A stretch of 10,499 bases of DNA. Origin: Stramenopiles sp. TOSAG23-2. Its lineage: Eukaryota; Sar. The translations under genes and the position numbers were made by a program. The notes below the pieces were generated by a model. That model was not told the DNA's origin. It was given only the letters and a program-made list of their open reading frames with translations, and searched no databases. Below are positions 1 through 5,826 of the stretch, piece after piece. Where the stretch lies: assembly GCA_900128395.1 (NCBI GenBank), contig LT649686.1, positions 5,588-16,086 of the forward strand, in the 5' to 3' direction. Each line of letters opens with the position of its first letter. Position 1 is the stretch's first letter.

Positions 1-184
1 ATGTTCAGATGGAATAACGTCCCGTATGACAAATAAACATGTACTTGAAACTTTGAAGAAATCTAAAATGAAAACGAAAGGTATGCAAACCAATCGAATT
101 AATTATGCAAAAGACTTGGTAGATTTCTCATATAGTAAAGGGAGTATGGATAATATTTCAGCTTTAGTTTTGGAAATGTTGTAA
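1..184 (+). CDS. PP2C-type (PPM family) Ser/Thr protein phosphatase, C-terminal fragment
   Basis: This is the 3' end of a gene whose 5' part lies outside the window. The open frame begins with the codon at position 2 and ends at TAA 182-184, giving 60 residues. Two PP2C landmarks are visible in the right order: a 'CSDGI' segment at residues 1-5, corresponding to the family's (A/C)(S/C)DG metal-binding motif, and 'KGSMDNISALVLEML' at the very end, corresponding to the GSxDN(I/M)(S/T)xxVV motif whose Asp also binds the catalytic Mn/Mg. The 47-residue spacing between the two Asp residues is near the usual distance for the family. PP2C enzymes are monomeric, metal-dependent phosphoserine/phosphothreonine phosphatases. 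The protein ends straight after the last motif, so this copy has no C-terminal extension. Its substrate and its N-terminal domains cannot be judged. It is convergent with the formin gene, with 123 bp between the stop codons. Confidence 0.72.
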   Translation, partial: CSDGITSRMTNKHVLETLKKSKMKTKGMQTNRINYAKDLVDFSYSKGSMDNISALVLEML

Positions 185-307
185 AATTGTATGCGTGTGT
201 GTAAAAAATCATTCGCTGTAGGCGCAATAATAATAATGTACGAAGTCGTATTTAGTACTGAGCGTATGAGCGTACGAAGTATGTCTTTAAACTATCTCCT
301 TGGTATT
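185..307. other. Convergent intergenic spacer (3' ends of PP2C and formin genes)
   Basis: This 123-bp spacer lies between the + strand stop at 182-184 and the - strand stop at 308-310. It must hold the 3' ends of both transcripts unless these run into the neighbouring coding sequence. I see no canonical AATAAA on either strand inside it; a TAA/AAT-rich run (ATAATAATAATG) lies at about 227-239. A 9-bp direct repeat GTACGAAGT occurs at 238-246 and 272-280, and the first copy is part of a small imperfect palindrome (TACG-AAGT-CGTA). No gene is visible here. Confidence 0.6.
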
Positions 308-3300
308 TTACTTCCTCATCATTTGCTTCAATTCCGCTATCCTCTCTTCACTTTTTGACAACTTCGGCATAACACCAAACTTTTTCAATGCATCCCACAA
401 TCTACCAGTATCGTCTAACCACGTTGAAATCGTTGGATTCTCTGCTCCTTTCATCAATTTCATTGCCAATTGTTTTGCTTGACTTGCTTCAATTTGTTGT
501 TGAATAAGCGTAGCAATTAATGCGTGTTTCAATTCATGGCGTTGCATAGTATTAGGCGATGCATGTTCCTTTAATTTCGCCTCTTGTCGCAATCCTTCTA
601 CACCACCTTTTGCTTTTATGCTTGCAAATAATGACAAGCCACTGCCACTACCTTTTACAGGGCTTGACGATTGACGTTTGCTGGAAGCCATTTTTTGTCC
701 AGCACCAGGATCTAATTTAGAGGATTCACGGCGTTTCGCATCTCGTTTTGCTGCTCGTTCTTTTCTCTTTATCCTTTCCGATATTACATTTGCACTACGT
801 TTATATGCGGATGAAAATCGATGTAAAATATCAAATATCATACTAGCACTTGTTGTTTTTTCATCTTCACCAAAATATGCAACGACACTTTTTTCATCTT
901 CCTCAACATCTTCCAATGCAGTTTCTAAAGCTTGGATCACTTTTGATGCAACTGTAGTTACAAATTTTTGACACTGAGAAGTGAATTGTTCTCCACGTGG
1001 CGACATATTTGCATTTTCTTCCAATGCACCTTTGTGGCTTTCTGCCATCATTTTATTTACACCTTTTTGTAGATTTTTGAAATCTCTACGAACGGTTTTT
1101 AAATCAGTTTTAATGGCATTTTCGATTCCTTTTAAATCTTCAGGAAATTCCGTTTCAGCTTTTTTATTTGGATCATCTGATTCCAATGCCTGCTGCACAA
1201 TAAAATCTAAAACACTGGTTTTTTTATCATGCGATTTTGTTTGCATCAATTTCATCAATGAATTCAATTTAAATCCTGAAGCACCACCGGCATGTGTCCC
1301 TTGATTCATCAAGTTACCAATTCGCAGTACACTTTCTAAGACAGACATCAGTTTCTTTGAACTTTTTACTTTGTCCGACGCGCTTGATAAATTGCTAATA
1401 TCTTTGGCTAAATCTTTTGCTCTGTTATTAAATGTTAACTTGAATCGGTAAGCCTCTACCTTTTCGACAAAACGTGGGACTCTTATTGCAGCAAACATCC
1501 ATTTTTCTGCTTTTCCACACTTATCCAAGTCCACATTTTGACAACGTTTTAGCTTTTTCACTTCGTCCATTGTTGGACTTATATCAGCTAATGTTTGTAG
1601 CTTTTCTTGTGATAATAATTCTTCATTCATTTCACAAACTGCAGTTACAACATCATCGTATTGTTTAAACGCACGAAATTGTGCCAAGCCAATTTCAATG
1701 TTGTGTAAACGTTTTCCATCAATGCCAGTGGACATGCGTGCATTCTTCTTGGAAGCATCTTTCTTTTTGTTGTTCCTACTTCCTCGCTTTTGTGGCGTTT
1801 TTTTACCAAATAATTGTGCAAGCTGGTTCACTTCTTCGCCTCCATGATTCACCGTTGTATCTACTTTTCCCCAAACAGAATTTCGTAATTTATCTTCCGG
1901 AATGGTTTCCCAGTTTAATTTCATCATCCTTCTAGCAACAGACGCAGCACCTTTTCCTACTGGCGGTTCAATTTTAGGTGTTTCTAAACAAAATGCAGCA
2001 ATATCGTCAGCTGGCATCTTATCCATTACCATTTTACCACGTATTCCTCCAAGTGGTATTCCCATCTTTTCCATTTTAAAATATTTGGTATATTTTTCTT
2101 CCTTCTTCATTGCCTCACGGCGATCTTCCATTTTTTTCTTTGCCGCTTCCATCGCTTTTCTTGGAGATCCGTATTGCGGTTTGTCAAATGCACCTTGAGG
2201 AGAAGCTGAATGTTCTCTACAGAAAACTTTGATATCCTTCTCTGGAATACGATCCATTGTCATTTTATGACGTATCGCGCCAATAGGTATACCCATTTTT
2301 TCCATACTGAAAAACTTCGTAAGTTCTCCTTTTTCTCGTAATTTCTCTCGCTGTTCTTCTAAAGATGGAGCTTTTGTATTGAGTGTTACAAAATTTCCAG
2401 CGCCACCTAATGATGGTTTTGCTGTTTCATTAGATTCTTTACAGAAAATTCTAATATCTTTTTCTGGAATTCTATCCATCGTCATTTTATGACGGATAGC
2501 ACCTAATGGTATACCCATTTTCTCCATGTTAAAAAATTTCTTTAATGCATCTTGTTCGCGTAATTTTTCTCTCGCTTCTTCTGCACCACTGCTGCCAACT
2601 GTTGCTTCTTTTTTGGGGGGTTGTTCCACCTCCTCCTTCTTCTTCTTCGTCGTCGTATTCGACTTTGTCTTCTTGTTTTTCTTTTTTTTCTTGCCCTTGT
2701 TTCTAATAGCAGCCATTAATGCAGATGTTGGATCGGATGTATCGACTTCCTCCTCTTCTTCTTCTTCTTCTTCCACAACCTCTTCTTCTTTATCACCACT
2801 GTCATTATTTGGAACTTTTTCTTCCCATGCTCGAGCAGTGTTTTGCAACACATCTAGTTTATTTTTCATTGCTTCAGCATCTTTTGTTGCTTGCCTTGCC
2901 TTTGCTAATTCACGTCGTACTCTATCCCGTGCTGTGGCACCAGCTTCTGTTGGAGATTTTGATTTCTTCTTTCGGCTAGATTTCAGTGCACGTTCCCTTG
3001 CAAGTTGTGCTCGTACACGTTGCCCAAGTGTTGCAGTTGGTGAATCGACCGATTCTACTGCTGCGGTATCGTAATGTCCCGCGGTAGGCTGGTGGTAACT
3101 TTGATCATATGAACCATCATTCGTATATGTTGGATCCGCATTCCATGCATTCCATTCACTTATTGTCATCTCATGCCATCCATCATAACCTTCAGGACAT
3201 GGATCATCCCATGTAGATTCGCCAGTTTGACCATTGATATAATATGCATGCCCTTCTTCAGTATACTTGCACTCCCATGTAACGTCTCCGTTATCTGTAT

Positions 3301-5812
3301 AGATGTATACACCAGAGCCATAATCTTGTTCGACTGTTGCCGTGTTATTATGCTCAGTATTGTAATAATATGAATCATTCGATTCGTTACTATATTGCTT
3401 ACTTATGCTACCATATGAATCATTCGATTCGTTGCTATATTGTTTTCTTATTCCATACCCATCGCCTTGCGAATATGAATTGTGATGATCATATCCATTA
3501 TGTTGTTGTTGATGTTGATGATGCTGGTTATGGTAACCACCACTTGGATAATCAGAGCTTTGAGAAAAATTTGACTGATTTCCAGTACTATGATGACGCG
3601 ATGGCATGCCTGCAATATCAAGACCTTCAAAGAGAGAAAATCCAGAGCCGGTTTGTACATTACTATCCATCGAATTGCTACGATGATATCCATTATTGTT
3701 ACTATTATTGCTGTAATGACTATTTGCATCACTGCTATATCCTCCACTCCCAACGCTATTTAAGCTACCTACTCTGCCACGGTGATAATCCGGTTTGTAC
3801 ATTGGGCGTTGTGGTTCTTGCATTTCTTCCCCGGGCTTTAAGCATCTTCTAAAAAATGGGGTTGAGCGTGGGGTACCAATAATATTCGTCATTCCTTCCT
3901 TTAACAACGCGATACATTCCGTGTGTCGTAATTCTTGGGCAACATTTAACGGTGTTTTTGATTCTATATTTAAACATCTTGGATCAGCAGCAGTTTGTAA
4001 AAGTAATTTAACAATTCTAGCCGCATTAGCAGTTGCTGCTAAATGCAAAGGAGTATTTCCTCGATGATCACCAACATCTAAATCTTCCACTAATTCAACC
4101 ATTAATGCAACTGCTTTTTCTTTATCATATGCAGCTGCAACATGTAATGGTGTTCGTCCATTTGCATCAACCAATGCATAATTTGCCCCATGTCGCAATA
4201 AAACTTCCATTGTTTGTGTATCGCCACTTCTTGCAGCAACATGCAATGGTGCATCTTTGTTTGGATCAGCATGATTTACAATCACCGTGTCCATTTTATG
4301 TTTTTGTGCTGTTTCTAATATGACTTGAACACATTTTGCATGTCCATGTTCCACACCTGCTTGCAAAGCTGTTTGTCCATATTGTGGATGTGGATCATTC
4401 TTTGCACCACGGGAAAGACAAAAGGAGACGATATGTGTGCGACCACGACGACAAGCTACCATTAATGCTGTATCGCCCGTTTCACGTTCCATCAAATCAA
4501 TTGGACAACCTTCATTAACAATACCTTGTACTTCGCCTAGGCGATTATGCCTGCAATGGTCAAATAGAGTATCTCTCCAAAAACGACGTAATTCTTGCGT
4601 GGTTAATTTTAATTCCTGTTGTTTATTATTGTTATTATTATTATTTTGATTAGCATTATTTCCTGGTCTTGGTAAATTCGATTGTATTTGATTGTGTACA
4701 GAATTTGATTGAGGTTGTTGATATTGTTGCTGTTGATGTGGTTGTTGATATTGATTATGTTGTTGTTGCGGCTGTGGTTGATATTGAATAATTGGTGGTT
4801 GTCTGTTTTTCGCTAAATTATTTACATTTTTCCTAACTATTTCACGTAATTCTTTCACCCAAACATTATACTCACTTTCCTCCGTAGCGGCTAGATCTAA
4901 CGTACGACTATCTGTTACCAAACTAAAGCAAAGACTTGGTGGTGGTAAACTATTTCCACCTCGTTTATTTTGCTGTTTAAAAAATGCATTAGTAACTTGA
5001 CCCACTAAAACTTCGTGAACTTTATTTAATGCTAAATCCCTAGCCGGTTTTCGCGGTCGCTGTGGATCAGTCCATTTTAAATATATCCCCGCACCTTCAC
5101 TTCCAACATCGTGCACAGTTCGAAACCAACGTACGCGAGGAGCCCCATCATTATTAAACGGTATTTTCCACAAATAGGAACCATTCCATACGCAACTTAA
5201 TTGTGTATCAGCTTTTGGTGATGTTTCTCCACGAGACATAGCTTGTCTCCTTCCATCATCTACCGTTGTACCTATTGCACTGACCGCACCAACATTTGTA
5301 TTTTTATATGCTGCTCGTGTTTTTGCACTGGCACCTTTTATAGCAGGTTCTGCATCTGGGCGAGCATAGCTTGTCGTCTGAGTTTCTAATGGCTTTAATG
5401 ATGTATTAGAATTTCGTTGCGATAACGGCCGTGGTTGTGACATAGCTTGGTTTAAAGTAAGTAAATGTGGTCGGTCTTCTTGGACTTCTAAAAATTGTGT
5501 TTGTGATGGTGGTTTATTGGCAAAATCAGCCGAACTATTTACTTCCCGCTGTAAGGATTTATTCGCAACTTCTTCCGCTTTTTCTACATGTTGTGGATTG
5601 AACCATTGCATTTGTTGTGCAACTCTTCCCCCACCATATTGATGTTGCGCTGTACTATTTTCTTTCCTAGATATCTCCAAAACACCTTCCTCCGTATCGT
5701 TTGAAATATCAAATGATTTCGTCCTTGCAGAAGCGGATGAAGTTACAACAAATGTTCCCGCTTCATAATCTTCTTCCTCAAAGTTGGCATCATTTGTTGC
5801 ATATTTACTCAT
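308..5812 (-). CDS. Formin-like protein: PH-like, ankyrin, WW, triple KMG motif, FH2
   Basis: A single open frame of 1,834 codons on the - strand encodes a probable actin nucleator and elongator. Numbering is from the ATG at 5812. Residues 205-328 look like a PH domain, with a final W-containing helix, so lipid binding is plausible. Residues 342-398 are Q/N-rich. Residues 410-638 hold about six ankyrin repeats with several TPLHxAA cores. Residues 670-835 are S/N/H/Y-rich. Residues 840-873 form a WW domain (Trp846, Tyr-Tyr857-858, Trp868, Pro871). E-rich and K-rich tracts follow, then three ~39-residue motifs (1088-1126, 1162-1200, 1240-1278). FH2 spans 1290-1682: KLNW at 1298-1301, the Asn-Ile-x-Ile segment at about 1371-1374, and the GNLMN...GFKL core. 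The tail is basic and helical. No polyproline FH1 and no clear GBD/DID or DAD are seen. The 5812 ATG was preferred over one at 5866 because the extra 18 residues come from AT-repeat sequence shared with the divergent gene. No introns are needed. Confidence 0.88.
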   Translation of the reverse strand: MSKYATNDANFEEEDYEAGTFVVTSSASARTKSFDISNDTEEGVLEISRKENSTAQHQYGGGRVAQQMQWFNPQHVEKAEEVANKSLQREVNSSADFANKPPSQTQFLEVQEDRPHLLTLNQAMSQPRPLSQRNSNTSLKPLETQTTSYARPDAEPAIKGASAKTRAAYKNTNVGAVSAIGTTVDDGRRQAMSRGETSPKADTQLSCVWNGSYLWKIPFNNDGAPRVRWFRTVHDVGSEGAGIYLKWTDPQRPRKPARDLALNKVHEVLVGQVTNAFFKQQNKRGGNSLPPPSLCFSLVTDSRTLDLAATEESEYNVWVKELREIVRKNVNNLAKNRQPPIIQYQPQPQQQHNQYQQPHQQQQYQQPQSNSVHNQIQSNLPRPGNNANQNNNNNNNKQQELKLTTQELRRFWRDTLFDHCRHNRLGEVQGIVNEGCPIDLMERETGDTALMVACRRGRTHIVSFCLSRGAKNDPHPQYGQTALQAGVEHGHAKCVQVILETAQKHKMDTVIVNHADPNKDAPLHVAARSGDTQTMEVLLRHGANYALVDANGRTPLHVAAAYDKEKAVALMVELVEDLDVGDHRGNTPLHLAATANAARIVKLLLQTAADPRCLNIESKTPLNVAQELRHTECIALLKEGMTNIIGTPRSTPFFRRCLKPGEEMQEPQRPMYKPDYHRGRVGSLNSVGSGGYSSDANSHYSNNSNNNGYHRSNSMDSNVQTGSGFSLFEGLDIAGMPSRHHSTGNQSNFSQSSDYPSGGYHNQHHQHQQQHNGYDHHNSYSQGDGYGIRKQYSNESNDSYGSISKQYSNESNDSYYYNTEHNNTATVEQDYGSGVYIYTDNGDVTWECKYTEEGHAYYINGQTGESTWDDPCPEGYDGWHEMTISEWNAWNADPTYTNDGSYDQSYHQPTAGHYDTAAVESVDSPTATLGQRVRAQLARERALKSSRKKKSKSPTEAGATARDRVRRELAKARQATKDAEAMKNKLDVLQNTARAWEEKVPNNDSGDKEEEVVEEEEEEEEEVDTSDPTSALMAAIRNKGKKKKKNKKTKSNTTTKKKKEEVEQPPKKEATVGSSGAEEAREKLREQDALKKFFNMEKMGIPLGAIRHKMTMDRIPEKDIRIFCKESNETAKPSLGGAGNFVTLNTKAPSLEEQREKLREKGELTKFFSMEKMGIPIGAIRHKMTMDRIPEKDIKVFCREHSASPQGAFDKPQYGSPRKAMEAAKKKMEDRREAMKKEEKYTKYFKMEKMGIPLGGIRGKMVMDKMPADDIAAFCLETPKIEPPVGKGAASVARRMMKLNWETIPEDKLRNSVWGKVDTTVNHGGEEVNQLAQLFGKKTPQKRGSRNNKKKDASKKNARMSTGIDGKRLHNIEIGLAQFRAFKQYDDVVTAVCEMNEELLSQEKLQTLADISPTMDEVKKLKRCQNVDLDKCGKAEKWMFAAIRVPRFVEKVEAYRFKLTFNNRAKDLAKDISNLSSASDKVKSSKKLMSVLESVLRIGNLMNQGTHAGGASGFKLNSLMKLMQTKSHDKKTSVLDFIVQQALESDDPNKKAETEFPEDLKGIENAIKTDLKTVRRDFKNLQKGVNKMMAESHKGALEENANMSPRGEQFTSQCQKFVTTVASKVIQALETALEDVEEDEKSVVAYFGEDEKTTSASMIFDILHRFSSAYKRSANVISERIKRKERAAKRDAKRRESSKLDPGAGQKMASSKRQSSSPVKGSGSGLSLFASIKAKGGVEGLRQEAKLKEHASPNTMQRHELKHALIATLIQQQIEASQAKQLAMKLMKGAENPTISTWLDDTGRLWDALKKFGVMPKLSKSEERIAELKQMMRK
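1979..2551 (-). repeat. Three diverged in-frame copies of a ~39-residue 'MEKMGIP' motif in the formin
   Basis: Copies lie at 2435-2551, 2213-2329 and 1979-2095, read right to left in coding order, about 73 and 78 codons apart. Each has the pattern (F/Y)F-x-MEKMGIP-x-G-x-IR-x-KM-x-MD-x-(I/M)P-x-x-DI-x-x-FC. The first two are nearly identical in protein and still similar in DNA, for example a shared CATTTTATGACG and a shared GGTATACCCATTTT. The third has diverged. Each copy is preceded by a charged helix (KLREQ, KLREKGE, KKEEKYT). The core resembles the short helical motif of the WASH-complex subunit WASHC3/CCDC53 (pattern Y-x-K-M-x-x-x-GVP-x-x-x-(I/V)-x-x-KM) and of related repeats in protist cytoskeletal proteins. 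The resemblance is from memory and was not tested by search. Confidence 0.8.
2633..2788 (-). repeat. Acidic poly-Glu tract followed by a poly-Lys tract (GAA/AAG-rich coding repeat)
   Basis: On the + strand this reads as TTC/CTT-rich DNA. In the formin frame, 2747-2788 encodes 13 Glu/Val residues, including nine consecutive Glu, and 2633-2695 encodes a Lys-rich block with runs of five and four Lys. The two oppositely charged tracts sit about 17 residues apart, between the WW domain and the first KMG motif. They are expected to be disordered. The Glu run is encoded by nearly pure GAA/GAG triplets and could vary in length. Confidence 0.85.
3368..3445 (-). repeat. 45-bp tandem coding duplication in the formin linker
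   Basis: The 11-residue segment KQYSNESNDSY is encoded twice, 15 codons apart. The DNA copies are almost identical (GAATCATTCGATTCGTT is shared on the + strand). It lies in the Ser/Asn/Tyr-rich linker just upstream of the WW domain, so it is probably a recent slippage or duplication event in disordered sequence. Confidence 0.85.
3899..4585 (-). repeat. Ankyrin repeat array within the formin
   Basis: This stretch encodes about six consecutive ankyrin repeats. Recognisable cores in coding order are GDTALMVACRRGR, GQTALQAGVEHGH, DAPLHVAARSGD, GRTPLHVAAAYDK, GNTPLHLAATANA and KTPLNVAQELRH. Each is followed by a helix of the (I/V)VxxLLxxGA type. The block probably works as a protein-protein interaction module. 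The second repeat and the stretch before the third (QKHKMDTVIVNHADPNK) are longer than the standard 33 residues. Confidence 0.88.
4619..4789 (-). repeat. Gln/Asn-rich low-complexity coding tract (CAA/AAT repeats)
   Basis: In the formin frame this encodes a Q/P/Y-rich stretch followed by a run of seven Asn, joining the PH-like domain to the ankyrin array. At DNA level it is TTG/ATT triplet-rich on the + strand. It looks like a disordered linker in the style common in AT-rich protists. No regulatory meaning can be read from it. Confidence 0.85.
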
Positions 5813-5826
5813 ATTTTCTATCAAAA
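5813..5826. promoter_or_regulatory. Very short divergent gap between the formin and aldehyde oxidase start codons
   Basis: Only 14 bp lie between the formin ATG (5810-5812, - strand) and the first in-frame ATG of the oxidase (5827-5829, + strand); with the next plausible ATG at 5851 the gap is 38 bp. A core promoter cannot fit here, so each transcript probably starts inside the other gene's 5' coding region, or an upstream non-coding exon exists. The local sequence is an imperfect ATGT/AT repeat (5827-5852) followed by a C-rich patch (CACCTCCTCCCAC, 5865-5877). No TATA or initiator element can be assigned with confidence. Confidence 0.4.

Noticed and set aside
2526-3074. Long + strand open frame (182 codons) opposite the formin
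   Set aside because: Its Ser/Phe-rich translation is the antisense of the Glu/Lys-rich tracts and KMG repeats. The - strand frame has recognisable domains throughout.
3337-3852. 171-codon + strand frame opposite the formin linker
   Set aside because: It is rich in His, Tyr, Cys and Asp, with no domain signal, and is antisense to the Ser/Asn/Tyr-rich disordered region.
5701-5826. N-terminal extension of the oxidase frame to an ATG at 5701
   Set aside because: This stretch is antisense to the formin's N-terminal coding region, lies upstream of the family's usual start, and its translation has no similarity I recognise.
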